Shown here piece after piece: positions 17,309-26,012 of a DNA stretch of 64,000 nucleotides (position 1 is its first letter; the number at the start of each line of letters is the position of its first letter). The DNA is from Pseudofrankia saprophytica. Its GTDB lineage: Bacteria > Actinomycetota > Actinomycetes > Frankiales > Frankiaceae. Both the position numbers and the translations under genes were made by a program. The stretch is taken from contig NZ_KI912266.1 in the NCBI RefSeq assembly GCF_000235425.2, positions 5,453,217 to 5,517,216 of the forward strand. Reading direction: 5' to 3'. Below the pieces are notes generated by a model. The model ran no database searches. It saw nothing but the letters and a program-made list of their open reading frames with translations, and was not told where the DNA came from.

Positions 17309-17354
17309 TAGCAAATGTGGTGCTGATCACCCAGTCATCGGTCGAGTCAAGTCT

Positions 17355-17402
17355 GGCCCCAAGGCAGGACGGGCCCAAGGCAGGACGGGCCCAAGGCAGT
17401 GA
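17355..17402. repeat. Three 16-bp tandem repeats in the MerR leader
   Basis: Units at 17355, 17371 and 17387 share GGGCCCAAGGCAGGAC; the first has one change and the last ends GCAGTGA. The array reaches to within 8 nt of the MerR start codon, covering the place where a ribosome binding site would be. Confidence 0.75.
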
Positions 17403-17409
17403 GACAACC

Positions 17410-17856
17410 ATGAGAATCGGCGAAGTCTCGCGGCGCACCGGCGTCCCAGCCAGGATGCTCCGCTACTACGAGGAACAGGGGCTGCTGAGCCCGGAGCGGG
17501 CCGGCAACGGATACCGCGCCTACTCCGAGTCGACGGTCGAACGTGTCAGGCAGATCCGCGGCCTGCTCGACTGCGGCCTGACGACCGAGATCATCCGCAT
17601 CATCCTGCCGTGCCTGGACGGACCCGACCACATCTACCTGCTGCCGGAGAACCTCAGCCCACGGACCGCCGAACTCCTCCGCGACGAGATCGCCCGCATC
17701 CAGCAGCGGATCGACTGCCTGACGCGCAACCGCGACGCCGTCCTCGCCTATCTGGCGGCCGCGCAGTCGGGCATCGCGCCGTGCGCTGGAAGCCGGCGCA
17801 CGGCCGAGCGGTCCCCCGAGCCCGATCGACCCGCTCAGGACTGCCGCGAGAGCTGA
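17410..17856 (+). CDS. MerR-family transcriptional regulator
   Basis: This 148-residue protein has a winged helix at the N-terminus reading IGEVSRRTGVPARMLRYYEEQGLL followed by the second wing SPERAGNGYRAYSESTVERVRQIRGLLDCG. A helical dimerisation segment (RTAELLRDEIARIQQRIDCLTRNRDAVLAYL) and a polar tail follow. Its Cys residues (Cys59, Cys68 region, Cys106 and tail) do not form a clear metal site; most likely it senses a small organic molecule and controls the divergent MFS pump. The ATG at 17410 lacks a good Shine-Dalgarno sequence, because a 16-bp repeat fills the leader. Confidence 0.92.
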   Translation: MRIGEVSRRTGVPARMLRYYEEQGLLSPERAGNGYRAYSESTVERVRQIRGLLDCGLTTEIIRIILPCLDGPDHIYLLPENLSPRTAELLRDEIARIQQRIDCLTRNRDAVLAYLAAAQSGIAPCAGSRRTAERSPEPDRPAQDCRES

Positions 17857-17980
17857 GGTCCTGGCCGTCCGCGAGGACGGCGACCCAGTTGAGTGCGCTG
17901 ACAGCAGCATCCAGCGCGGCCCCATGAGCAGCCCGGTGAGCCATCGGGGCAGCCGCACGGTGCGGCGTGGCAGGGGCGCG

Positions 17981-18370
17981 TCACCTCGCCGAGGCGTCCG
18001 CCGGGTACCAGCGAAGCTCGACGGTGTTGCCGTCGGGATCGCGGATGTAGAGCGAAACCGCCTCACCGCGCGCACCGAAGCGGGTGTCCGGGCCGTCCAC
18101 GACCGTGACGATGCCCGCGTCGATGACCTCCTGCCAGTCGAGCGGATCCACGACGAGGCAGAAATGATCCACATTTGCCGAGCCGCGTGGCATCGCGACC
18201 AGGTCGATGATGGTCTCGCCGCTGACCCGGACGGATGGGAACGGAGCCTCACCCGCCCGCCACTGCTCGACGCGGACGGGCTCCAGACCAAGAACACCGC
18301 AGTAGAAGGCAAGCGAACGCTCGACGTCGCCCACGTTGAGAACGAGGTGGTCGAATCCGGTGACCCGCAT
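17981..18370 (-). CDS. VOC (glyoxalase/dioxygenase) family protein
   Basis: This 129-residue single VOC module shows GFDHLVLNVGDVERSLAFYCGVLGLEP, SANVDHFCLVV and the ending YIRDPDGNTVELRWYP. Metal ligands of the fold are present: His8 of the first strand, the His in VDHF, and Glu in NTVELR. The family includes glyoxalase I-like, fosfomycin-resistance-like and ring-cleaving enzymes. The short length and absence of partners leave the substrate open. ATG 18370 is the natural start, since the extra upstream frame is unlike the family. Confidence 0.9.
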   Translation of the reverse strand: MRVTGFDHLVLNVGDVERSLAFYCGVLGLEPVRVEQWRAGEAPFPSVRVSGETIIDLVAMPRGSANVDHFCLVVDPLDWQEVIDAGIVTVVDGPDTRFGARGEAVSLYIRDPDGNTVELRWYPADASAR

Positions 18371-18441
18371 TGCGATCAATCCTTCCCCATCGGCCCCCGG
18401 CACTCCACGGTCACCCGCGTTTCACCGTCCCGTGGAGCGTC

Positions 18442-19362
18442 TCACGGGGTGTAGATCTCGGCGATCGTGGTCAACGCGCCCGACTCAACCTTGATGAAGC
18501 ACTTGAGCCGCCCATCCGGCCCGAACTGGCCCAGTTTCGCGGCCAGCGCGGACAGCGTGGTCGGGACGTCTCCTCCGGCCGGGTCGTCCAGGCTGACCCC
18601 GTCCGCGGGACCGTTCTCGTCCACGTATTTCAGCTGGGCCTTTGGCGCGACGGGCAGAGTGCGCGGCACCGCGTTGCTGTTGCGTAGGTAGTAGTCGTTG
18701 CACCGCTCCGCGGGCCACGGTCCCGGGTCGCCGTCCTCGGTGCAGGCCTGCTGGGCGGCGGTGCCGGTGAACCATTCGACGACGTCGAACGTCACGGTGG
18801 CCTTCACCGGGTCGACAGCCGTGACGTAGGCGGCGTATTCACCCCGCAGCGGGGTGGCGGTGGGGCCGTCCCCGTCGTCGGCCGTCGGCGTGCTCGGGCC
18901 AGCTTGGGCGGACGGCGCCGCCGTCGGGCCGCCTCCGGCCACGGTCGGCGCGGTGGTCGGGCCAGCGGTCGGGCCAGTTCCGGCGGCCGGCGCCGCGGCC
19001 GGGCCTTCTCCGGCGGCCGACTCCGTGGTCGGGCCGCCTCCGGCGGCGGCCGGCGCGGCGCTCGGCGAGGCAGCCGTGGTCCGAACCGCGCCCAACGGCA
19101 GATCGACAAGATCGATCGACGGCGGCGCCGAACCGGCGCCGACCGATTCAGCGGCGACGGTCACCCGATCGTCCGCCGGGCGCGCGGCCCCATTCCCGGC
19201 GGCCCCCGCGGAGCTCGTGGGGGCCCAGGTCAGCGCGCAACAGGCCACCGCGGCCAGCAGCGCGACCCGCACCGAAACAGCGGCCGCCGAGCCGCGACCA
19301 CCGAGCCCGAACCGTCCGGCCGGGCCCGCGACATTCCGTTCCCGCACGAGTCCCCCACGCAC
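18442..19362 (-). CDS. Secreted protein with Pro/Ala/Gly/Thr-rich linker
   Basis: No family is recognised. The 306-residue product has a basic N-terminus and a hydrophobic stretch VRVALLAAVACCALTWAPTSSAGA (about 32-55) consistent with a signal peptide. A low-complexity region of about 100 residues follows, built from imperfect repeats of the type GPTxxPTxAGGG (about 85-185). A compact C-terminal domain of about 120 residues has a Cys pair (QQACTEDGD, AERCNDYY) and ends ALTTIAEIYTP. The layout suggests an exported or cell-wall-spanning protein whose C-terminal domain faces outside. GTG start. It is divergent from phoD. Confidence 0.6.
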   Translation of the reverse strand: MRGGLVRERNVAGPAGRFGLGGRGSAAAVSVRVALLAAVACCALTWAPTSSAGAAGNGAARPADDRVTVAAESVGAGSAPPSIDLVDLPLGAVRTTAASPSAAPAAAGGGPTTESAAGEGPAAAPAAGTGPTAGPTTAPTVAGGGPTAAPSAQAGPSTPTADDGDGPTATPLRGEYAAYVTAVDPVKATVTFDVVEWFTGTAAQQACTEDGDPGPWPAERCNDYYLRNSNAVPRTLPVAPKAQLKYVDENGPADGVSLDDPAGGDVPTTLSALAAKLGQFGPDGRLKCFIKVESGALTTIAEIYTP

Positions 19363-19478
19363 TACGTCGTGGTGACCGGCGAAAGCCGATCACCAACCAA
19401 ATCGTAGTCAGCCACTAAACGTCGCTGCTTTAGGGAGCAGGATCGCACACGCCAAGTTTCGTCTAGTCTGCTGGATCT

Positions 19479-21236
19479 GTGACCCGCGATGGCGCCGTTG
19501 AACGCCCATGCCCGGATCGTTCCGACGCGAGCCGCGGACCGGCGCCCGGAGCCGACACCAGCACCGGCACCGGTACCGCCCGCCCCCATCGGCGTTCCCT
19601 CCTGCTCGGCGGACTGGGCCTCGGGGGCGCCGCGCTGGCCGCGGCGGGCCTGGCCGCCTGCGGCGGCTCCGATGGCGCCACGCCGACCCCGGCTCCCACC
19701 CTGCGCGCGCCCACGCCCGTTCCCGGGGTGGCGGACGGGGTCTTCGGCCTCGGCGTCGCGAGCGGCGATCCGCTGCCCGACGGCGTGATCCTCTGGACCC
19801 GGCTCGCGCCGAAACCCACCGAAGGTGGCGGGATGCCAGCCCGGGACGTCCCCGTCGACTGGCAGGTCGCCACCGACGAGGGCTTCCGCTCGGTGGTGCG
19901 CGCCGGTACGCAGACCGCGTCGGCGGCGTTGGCGCACTCCGTCCACGTCGACGTCCGTGGCCTCGAACCGGGGCGGGACTACTACTACCGGTTCCGCGCC
20001 GGCACCGTGCTCAGCCCGGTCGGCCGCACCCGGACGGCGGCCGCGCCGGGGGCCGGCCCGGACGCGGCCGGCGGGTCGCTGGCGTTCGCGCTCGTGTCCT
20101 GCCAGGACTTCCAGAACGGCTACTGGCCGGCGTACGACGCGGTCGCCGCCGACCGGCCGGATCTCGTCGTGCACGTCGGCGACTACATCTACGAGTACGA
20201 CCCGGACAGCAAGTTCGCGGACCGGCGGCACACCACCCCGCAGACCCCCGGCCTCGACCAGCTCCAGACCCTGGCGGACTACCGCAACCGCTACGGCCAG
20301 TACAAGTCGGACCCGGCACTGCAGGCCGCCCACCTGGCCGCGCCCTGGGTGGTCACCTGGGACGACCACGAGGTCGAGAACAACTACGCCAGCCTCGTCG
20401 ACGAGCTCGGCGACAGCGGGCCACGACACCAGGACCCCACGGCGTTCGCCCGCCAGCGCGCGGCCGCCTACCAGGCCTATTACGAGCACATGCCGATCCG
20501 CGTCAAGCTGAACCCGGGCTCCCCCGACCTGCAGATCTACCGTCGGCTCACGTTCGGCAGCCTGGCGACGCTCAACGTCCTGGACACCCGGCAATACCGG
20601 ACACCCGTGCCGGGCGACTCCTCGACGGCCATCGGCGCCGCCGCGCTGGGCGGCGCCAACGCCGGCGGCACGATGGCCGGCGCCGGGCAGGAGCGGTGGC
20701 TGCGCGCGGGGCTGGACGCCTCCCGTACCCGGTGGAACCTCATCGCGCAGCAGACGATGATGGCGCAGCTCGACGGCCAGCTGCCGGGCGGGGACGGGCA
20801 GACGCTGACGAACCTGGACCAGAACGACGGCTACCGCCCCTACCGGCGGCGCGTGCTGACCGGCGTGCGGGACAGCAAGGCCCGCAACCCGGTCGTGCTG
20901 TCCGGGGACCTGCACTGCGCGTGGGTCAACGACCTGCGGGTCGACTTCGACCAGCCGGAGACGCCGGCCGTCGCCACCGAGTTCGTCTGCACCTCGATCA
21001 GCTCGGCGTTCTTCCTCATCAGCGACGACTTCGTCCGCGACAACAACGCCCGCTTCAACCCGCACGTGCGGTACTTCCGGGGCGACCGACGCGGCTACAC
21101 CCGCATCCGGCTGACACCCGCGGAATGCCGCGCCGATTTGCGGATCGTCGCCGACAGCTCCCGCCGTGACTCCCCGGTCACCACCGACGCCACCTGGGTC
21201 GTCGAGGACGGCCACCCCGGCGCCCAACCGGCCTGA
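19479..21236 (+). CDS. phoD: PhoD-family alkaline phosphatase/phosphodiesterase
   Basis: PhoD enzymes hydrolyse phosphomono- and diesters outside the cell and need Ca and Fe ions. The 585-residue protein has a Tat-type signal with twin arginines (residues 38-39 in HRRSLLLGGLGLGG) and a lipobox ending at Cys61 (GLAAC), so it is probably a Tat-exported lipoprotein. The catalytic core has GVASGDPLPDGVILWTRLAP, HVGDYIYEY, VVTWDDHEVENNY, and near the C-terminus VVLSGDLHCAWVNDL. The GTG start is at 19479. Its stop codon lies inside a 14-bp tandem duplication. No Pho-box was identified. Confidence 0.93.
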   Translation: MTRDGAVERPCPDRSDASRGPAPGADTSTGTGTARPHRRSLLLGGLGLGGAALAAAGLAACGGSDGATPTPAPTLRAPTPVPGVADGVFGLGVASGDPLPDGVILWTRLAPKPTEGGGMPARDVPVDWQVATDEGFRSVVRAGTQTASAALAHSVHVDVRGLEPGRDYYYRFRAGTVLSPVGRTRTAAAPGAGPDAAGGSLAFALVSCQDFQNGYWPAYDAVAADRPDLVVHVGDYIYEYDPDSKFADRRHTTPQTPGLDQLQTLADYRNRYGQYKSDPALQAAHLAAPWVVTWDDHEVENNYASLVDELGDSGPRHQDPTAFARQRAAAYQAYYEHMPIRVKLNPGSPDLQIYRRLTFGSLATLNVLDTRQYRTPVPGDSSTAIGAAALGGANAGGTMAGAGQERWLRAGLDASRTRWNLIAQQTMMAQLDGQLPGGDGQTLTNLDQNDGYRPYRRRVLTGVRDSKARNPVVLSGDLHCAWVNDLRVDFDQPETPAVATEFVCTSISSAFFLISDDFVRDNNARFNPHVRYFRGDRRGYTRIRLTPAECRADLRIVADSSRRDSPVTTDATWVVEDGHPGAQPA

Positions 21237-21277
21237 CCCAACCGGCCTGACCCGCCCGACCCGCCCGACCCGCCTGA
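21223..21277. repeat. Tandem repeats duplicating the phoD stop codon region
   Basis: Two identical 14-bp units (CCCAACCGGCCTGA) at 21223 and 21237 are followed by three 9-bp units of CCCGCCCGA type from 21251. The phoD TGA is the last part of the first unit, so the gene end itself has been duplicated. Confidence 0.75.
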
Positions 21278-21640
21278 CCGCCAGCAAGGCAAGATCGAAG
21301 ACCGCCGGCGGCGCGCTTCGCCTGCGCCGGGACGCGCCACAGGCCATACGCTGAACTGCGGAGGCGGGCGCGATGGCGGGAACGGTCGGCGTGGGCCGAG
21401 GGGCAGGCGCGATGGTGAACCGGTCGGAGTCAACGGGCCCAGACGCTCTGAGCACTGGCACGCTCTGAGCACCGGCACGCTCTGAGTACTCGGCGGCGGC
21501 TCACGTCACCGCACCCCCGGCCGGGACTCCTGATGGCGATGGATGGCATGGTCTTCCTGGCCCGCTGTCGGCGGCCTGCCCGCCGGGCGCCACTGGATCG
21601 GCGCCGCCTGCCGGGCGCGGGCAGGAGGAGGCGGATCGGG
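21237..21640. other. 404-bp intergenic region with two repeat arrays
   Basis: The gap between phoD and the CobW-type GTPase holds the tail of the 14/9-bp repeats (to 21277) and a 17-bp array at 21444-21494. The plus-strand frame runs through from 21533 but family similarity begins only at 21641. No other gene, RNA or clear promoter is visible. Confidence 0.6.
21444..21494. repeat. Three 17-bp tandem repeats (CGCTCTGAGCACTGGCA type)
   Basis: Units begin at 21444, 21461 and 21478. The first two differ by one base; the third is more diverged. Located about 150 nt upstream of the CobW-type gene. Confidence 0.7.
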
Positions 21641-22663
21641 ATGAGCACGCGGGTGCCTGTGATCGCACTCACCGGGTACCTGGGCGCGGGCAAGACGACG
21701 GTGCTCAACCGTCTGCTCCAGACGCCGGGGGCACGGCTCGGGGTAGTGGTCAACGACTTCGGAGCGATCAACGTCGATGCCGCGCTCGTCACCGGTCAGG
21801 TGGACCAGCCGGCCTCGATCGCGGGCGGCTGCCTGTGCTGCCTGCCGGACACGGACGGCCTGGACCAGGCCCTGGAGAAGCTGACCCATCCCCGCTTGCG
21901 GCTGGACGCGGTGATCGTGGAGGCCAGCGGCGTGGCCGACCCGCCGGCCCTGGCGAGGCTCATCCGGTTCAGCGCCGTGGACCGCGTCCGACCCGGCGGC
22001 CTCGTCGACGTGGTCGACGCCGCCTCGTACTTCGACACCGTCGACCGCGGTGGGCTGCCGCCAGCCCGGTTCGCGTCGGCCACCCTCGTTCTGATCAACA
22101 AGACGGACCGGATTCCGCCGGAACACCGGGCCGAGACGGTGGCGCGGATCTCCAGCCGGGTACGCGAGAGCAACCCGCGGGCGCACCTCGTCGAGACGAC
22201 GCACGGCCGCATCGACCCGGTACTCGTGTTCGACGCCGCCAGCCCGCACGACCCGGTCGACGAGCTTCCCCTCGCGGCCCTGTCCAGGCACGAGCATGAC
22301 CACGATGACGAGCCGCACCCGCGCGTCGACGCGGTCACCGTTCCCGCCACCGGCCCGGTCGATCCCGGCCTGCTGGTCGACCTGATCGAGGACCCGCCCG
22401 CGAACGTCTACCGCCTCAAGGGCACCGTGACCGTGAACACGGGGCCAAGTACGCGCGGTTATGTGGTCAACATCGTCGGCCGGCAGGTCCACGTCGCGAC
22501 GAGGCCCGTGACGGAAGGTCCCGACGGTCTGGTCGCCATCGGCATGCATCTCGACGTGCCCACCGTCCGCGCCCGGCTCGAGGCGGCGCTCCAGCCTCGC
22601 TTCGAGCGTCCCGCCGCGGACGGGATACGCCGCCTCGCCAGGCTCCGACGCCTGAGCCCCTGA
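21641..22663 (+). CDS. CobW/G3E-family GTPase (COG0523)
   Basis: This 340-residue protein has the G3E layout: a P-loop at residues 9-17 (GYLGAGKTT), VVVNDFGAINVDA, the metal-binding CxCC in GGCLCCLPDTDGL, VIVEASGVADPPAL (Walker B region with the G3E Glu), and NKTD for guanine. A histidine/acid linker (RHEHDHDDEPHPR) precedes the C-terminal CobW_C domain. These proteins insert or deliver metal ions (zinc, cobalt or iron). Despite the cobalt genes at 4540-6485, nothing links it directly to B12. It neighbours the metalloenzyme PhoD. A GGAGGAGG run lies 10-17 nt before ATG 21641. Confidence 0.93.
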   Translation: MSTRVPVIALTGYLGAGKTTVLNRLLQTPGARLGVVVNDFGAINVDAALVTGQVDQPASIAGGCLCCLPDTDGLDQALEKLTHPRLRLDAVIVEASGVADPPALARLIRFSAVDRVRPGGLVDVVDAASYFDTVDRGGLPPARFASATLVLINKTDRIPPEHRAETVARISSRVRESNPRAHLVETTHGRIDPVLVFDAASPHDPVDELPLAALSRHEHDHDDEPHPRVDAVTVPATGPVDPGLLVDLIEDPPANVYRLKGTVTVNTGPSTRGYVVNIVGRQVHVATRPVTEGPDGLVAIGMHLDVPTVRARLEAALQPRFERPAADGIRRLARLRRLSP

Positions 22664-22680
22664 GCACGCCTGAGCCCTGA

Positions 22681-22732
22681 GGGGCGGGTCCCGCCCCCGG
22701 AGCGGGTCCTCCCCTGGGGCGGAACCCGCTCC
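22681..22732. terminator. Two successive hairpins, bidirectional terminator
   Basis: GGGGCGGG/CCCGCCCC (22681-22697) is followed by a 9-bp perfect stem GGAGCGGGT/ACCCGCTCC (22699-22707 with 22724-22732). They lie between the converging GTPase and PspC-protein genes. Confidence 0.75.
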
Positions 22733-22754
22733 CGTGGAGGCGAGGCGGCGGCGG

Positions 22755-24008
22755 TCAGCCGTGGTCGACGGTGATGTTGCCGTCGGCGACGTCGACGTCG
22801 ATCGTGACCGCCGGGCCCGTGGCGCCGGTCGGCGGCAGGATCGTCTGGCCGGTTCCGACGCCGCGCCGCCGCTCGCCCCAGCCACGATCGTCGTCGGTGA
22901 AGGAGCCGGCACCGTCGACCGTGACGTCGCCCAGGCGCACGTCGGCCCTGACGGTCGCGTTCATCGTCGCCGGCAGGAGCACCCGGACCTGCCCCGCGCC
23001 GAGGGTGACGTGGATGTCCTGGGCCACCTCCGGGGTGAGGCGGCGCAGGTCGAGCACGCTCTGGCCGAAGGCGAGCCGGTAGTCGCCGCGCAGGTCGGCG
23101 GCCGTGGCCGGCGTCCAGACCCGCTGCCCGACCCCGTCGTTCAGGCTCGCGTGCGTGCCGCCGAACGCCGCGGTGCCGAGCGCCGCGACCAGCAGCAGCG
23201 GGAGCAGCGACCACGGGGTGCGGCGCAGCACCGCCCCGAGCAGCAACGCGACCAGGGCGATCCCGCCGATGACCCAGAAGTAGACCGGCAGCCAGATCCC
23301 CACCAGGGCGTCGGTCACGCCGAGGACGGTCAGCGTCGCCGCCAGCGTCGTGAACGCGGCCACCCGCAGCGGCCAGGATCGCCGCCGCCGTGCGCGCGCC
23401 GCCTGCCGGGCCTCCCCCAGCCAGGCCCGCGCCTCGGTGGCCCAGGCGGGCGGCGCCGCCGTCGGACCCTTGTCGAGGCGCACCGCCGGTGCCTCGGCCG
23501 AGCCCGACGCCTCGCCCGCGGCCGAGGACCCGGACGGCGCCGTCGGCACGGGACGGCGCCAGCCGCCGTCCCTCGACCCGAACAGCAGCAACGGCACGAG
23601 GACCAGCGCGAGCAGCGGCCACGGCGGGTGCGGCGACCACCAGCTGAAGGCGACAGCCCACAGCAGGAGGCAACCGACCGCGGCCACCAGCCACGGCGGG
23701 ATGTGGTGCCGGCGCAGGCCGTCGACCCAGCCGTCGACGGGCGCGTGCTCGGTGCCCTCGACCGGGATGACCGCCCACGCGACCGCGTAGGCCAGCGCGC
23801 CGGCGCCGCCGAAGAACGCGGCCACGGCGAACAGGACTCGGAACAGCACCGGGTCGACGCCGGCGTACTCGCCAAGCCCACCGGCGACGCCGGCGCCGAC
23901 CCGGTCGGTGGCGCTGCGGCGCAGCCGGCGCGGGGGTGCGGGTGGGGGTGGGGATGGGGCGGGCGGTGCGGCGGGCGGGGCCGCCGGGGTCTCGGGATCT
24001 GTGCTCAT
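22755..24008 (-). CDS. PspC-domain membrane protein with C-terminal adhesin-like (DUF4097/LiaF-like) domain
   Basis: This 417-residue protein has a Pro/Ala-rich head, then a PspC domain (LRRSATDRVGAGVAGGLGEYAGVDPVLFRVLFAVAAFFGGAGALAYAVAWAVIP, about 27-80). Several membrane segments follow (LVAAVGCLLLWAVAF, LLALVLVPLLLFG, and a group around VYFWVIGGIALVALLLGAVL). The C-terminal beta-rich part (DLRGDYRLAFGQSVLDLRRL, IHVTLGAGQVRVLLPA, GNITVDHG) resembles the LiaF/DUF4097 toast-rack fold. It is divergent from a PspC-containing histidine kinase, matching cell-envelope stress modules in which the membrane protein tunes the kinase. ATG 24008 is chosen for similarity; the upstream frame overlaps the kinase promoter. 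Confidence 0.88.
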   Translation of the reverse strand: MSTDPETPAAPPAAPPAPSPPPPAPPRRLRRSATDRVGAGVAGGLGEYAGVDPVLFRVLFAVAAFFGGAGALAYAVAWAVIPVEGTEHAPVDGWVDGLRRHHIPPWLVAAVGCLLLWAVAFSWWSPHPPWPLLALVLVPLLLFGSRDGGWRRPVPTAPSGSSAAGEASGSAEAPAVRLDKGPTAAPPAWATEARAWLGEARQAARARRRRSWPLRVAAFTTLAATLTVLGVTDALVGIWLPVYFWVIGGIALVALLLGAVLRRTPWSLLPLLLVAALGTAAFGGTHASLNDGVGQRVWTPATAADLRGDYRLAFGQSVLDLRRLTPEVAQDIHVTLGAGQVRVLLPATMNATVRADVRLGDVTVDGAGSFTDDDRGWGERRRGVGTGQTILPPTGATGPAVTIDVDVADGNITVDHG

Positions 24009-24133
24009 AGTGGCTATACGGTGCTGGCGGCGCGGCGCCAGCGCATCCGGCGAACCCCTGATTTCGACCCTGAGCCCACGGCTCAGGGTAGCTCCCGATA
24101 CCGGATGGCGGCCGGAACCGGAATCATGGCCCT

Positions 24134-25309
24134 GTGACCCGGACCGTGCCCGCCACCCGCGTTCTCTACCGGCGTCCGGATGTGGGCTGGGCCGGCGGGG
24201 TCGTCGCGGGGATCGCCCTGCATACGGGTCTGCGGCGCCGGATGGTGGCGCTGGCGTTCCTCGTGCTGGCGGCCAGCGGCGGCCTCGGCATCGCGCTCTA
24301 CGCGGCCTACTGGATCGTGTTGCCGACGCCCGAGGGCATCCGGCGCTCGCGCCTGCCGCGTCCCGTCGAGTTCGCGCTGCTCGCCGTGGTCGTGCTCGCG
24401 GCGACCGGTCTGGTCGCCACCAGGGTCGCCGGCGGCACACTGTTCGTGCCGACCCTGCTCGCCTGCCTCGGCGGCGCGACGATCTGGCGTCAGGCGGCCG
24501 GACCGGACCGCGAACGCTGGCTGCGGGCCTCGCGCAGCACGGTGGGCGCGCCGTTCGCCGACCGGATGGGCCGGCTGCGCCTCGTCGTCGGGGCCGCCCT
24601 GGTGGTCGCCGGGGGTGTCCTCGTGCTGCACCGGGCGAACGTGAACACCCTGCGGGACGGGCTGTGGGCGATGGGCGTCACGGCGGTCGGCCTGGCGCTC
24701 GTCGGCGGGCCCTGGTGGATCCGGCTGACGTCCCAGCTCGGCGCGGAGCGCGCCGAACGGATCCGCGGCCAGGAGCGCGCCGACATCGCGGCCCATCTGC
24801 ACGACTCCGTCCTGCAGACCCTCGCCCTCATCCAGCGCAACGCGGAATCGCCGCGCGAGGTGACCCGCCTGGCGCGCGGGCAGGAGCGCGAGCTGCGCGG
24901 CCTGCTCTACGGGACACGCGCCGCGGGCGGCCAGCTCAGCGCGGAGCTGCGCACCGCCGCCGCCGAGGTCGAGGACGCGTACGCCGTCAAGGTGGACGTC
25001 GTCGTGGTCGGTGACCTCGTCCTGGACGACGCGCTCGCGGCGGCCTGCGCCGCGGCCCGCGAGGCGATGGTCAACGCGGCTCGGCATTCCGGAGCCACGG
25101 ACGTCTCGCTCTACGCCGAGGTCGAGGCCGACGCGGTCAGCGTCTTCGTCCGGGACCGCGGGATCGGCTTCGAGCCGGACGCGGTCGCCGAGGACCGCCA
25201 GGGGGTGCGCGGCTCGATCATCGGCCGCGTCGAGCGCCACGGCGGGACGGTCTCGATCCGCAGCAGCCCTGGCGGCGGTACCGAGGTAGCGATAAGGATG
25301 CGGCGATGA
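24134..25309 (+). CDS. PspC-type sensor histidine kinase (NarL-type HisKA_3)
   Basis: This 391-residue kinase begins with a PspC domain (YRRPDVGWAGGVVAGIALHTGLRRRMVALAFLVLAASGGLGIALYAAYWIVLP, about 13-65). Three further transmembrane stretches lead to the dimerisation helix with the phosphoacceptor in AHLHDSVLQTLALIQ (His223). The ATPase domain has REAMVNAARHSG (N box) and VFVRDRGIGFEP (G1), ending SSPGGGTEVAIRMRR. GTG start. It overlaps the response regulator by four bases (ATGA), so the two form a two-component system. The extracytoplasmic signal is unknown; cell-envelope stress is inferred from PspC. Confidence 0.93.
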   Translation: MTRTVPATRVLYRRPDVGWAGGVVAGIALHTGLRRRMVALAFLVLAASGGLGIALYAAYWIVLPTPEGIRRSRLPRPVEFALLAVVVLAATGLVATRVAGGTLFVPTLLACLGGATIWRQAAGPDRERWLRASRSTVGAPFADRMGRLRLVVGAALVVAGGVLVLHRANVNTLRDGLWAMGVTAVGLALVGGPWWIRLTSQLGAERAERIRGQERADIAAHLHDSVLQTLALIQRNAESPREVTRLARGQERELRGLLYGTRAAGGQLSAELRTAAAEVEDAYAVKVDVVVVGDLVLDDALAAACAAAREAMVNAARHSGATDVSLYAEVEADAVSVFVRDRGIGFEPDAVAEDRQGVRGSIIGRVERHGGTVSIRSSPGGGTEVAIRMRR

Positions 25310-25965
25310 CGACGGTCTTCCTGGTCGACGACCACGCCATGTTCCGGGCCGGCGTCCGCGCGGAGCTCGGCGGGCGGGTGGAGGTCGTCGGCGAGGCTGC
25401 GACGCCGGCCGAGGCCGTCGCCGGCATCGTGGCGAGCAGGCCGCAGGTCGTCCTGCTCGACGTGCACATGCCGGACGGAGGAGGCCTCGCCGTCCTGCGG
25501 CAGGTGGGCGAGAGCCTGCCGGCCACGCGTTTCCTGGTGCTCTCCGTGTCGGACGCGGCCGAGGACGTCATCGCGCTGATCCGCGCGGGTGCCCGTGGCT
25601 ACGTCACCAAGACGATCTCCGCCGACGATCTCGCCGACGCCGTCGAGCGGGTGGCGGGCGGGGACGTCGTGTTCAGCCCCCGGCTGGCGGGCTTCGTCCT
25701 GGACGCCTTCCGGGACGCCACCCCCGCGCCGCCCGTCCCTACGGCCGCCGCCACTGGCACCGACGCGGACTTCGACCAGCTCACGCCGCGCGAACGTGAG
25801 GTGCTGCGGCTGCTGGCCCGCGGATACGCCTACAAGGAGATCGCGGCCGAGCTGTTCATCTCGGTCAAGACCGTGGAGACGCACGCGTCCAACGTCCTGC
25901 GCAAGCTGCGGCTGTCCAGCCGCCACCAGCTCACCCGGTGGGCGGCCGACCGCCGGATCACCTAG
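25306..25965 (+). CDS. NarL/LuxR-family response regulator
   Basis: This 219-residue protein has a receiver domain with acidic pocket Asp8-Asp9, phosphorylation site Asp52 (VVLLDVHMPDGG) and switch residues VLSVSD and TKTISA. A C-terminal LuxR-type HTH follows (LTPREREVLRLLARGYAYKEIAAELFISVKTVETHASNVLRKL). A linker of about 25 residues rich in Pro/Ala/Thr joins them. It is translated with the histidine kinase through an ATGA overlap. The divergent PspC membrane protein is a likely target. Confidence 0.95.
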   Translation: MTTVFLVDDHAMFRAGVRAELGGRVEVVGEAATPAEAVAGIVASRPQVVLLDVHMPDGGGLAVLRQVGESLPATRFLVLSVSDAAEDVIALIRAGARGYVTKTISADDLADAVERVAGGDVVFSPRLAGFVLDAFRDATPAPPVPTAAATGTDADFDQLTPREREVLRLLARGYAYKEIAAELFISVKTVETHASNVLRKLRLSSRHQLTRWAADRRIT

Positions 25966-26012
25966 CGCGCCGGCGGACGCCGGCGTCGGCGGTCCTCACC
26001 ATCTCTCCACGA

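Noticed and set aside
19362-21461. 699-codon minus-strand frame opposite phoD
   Set aside because: No recognisable domain, and phoD on the plus strand is unambiguous.
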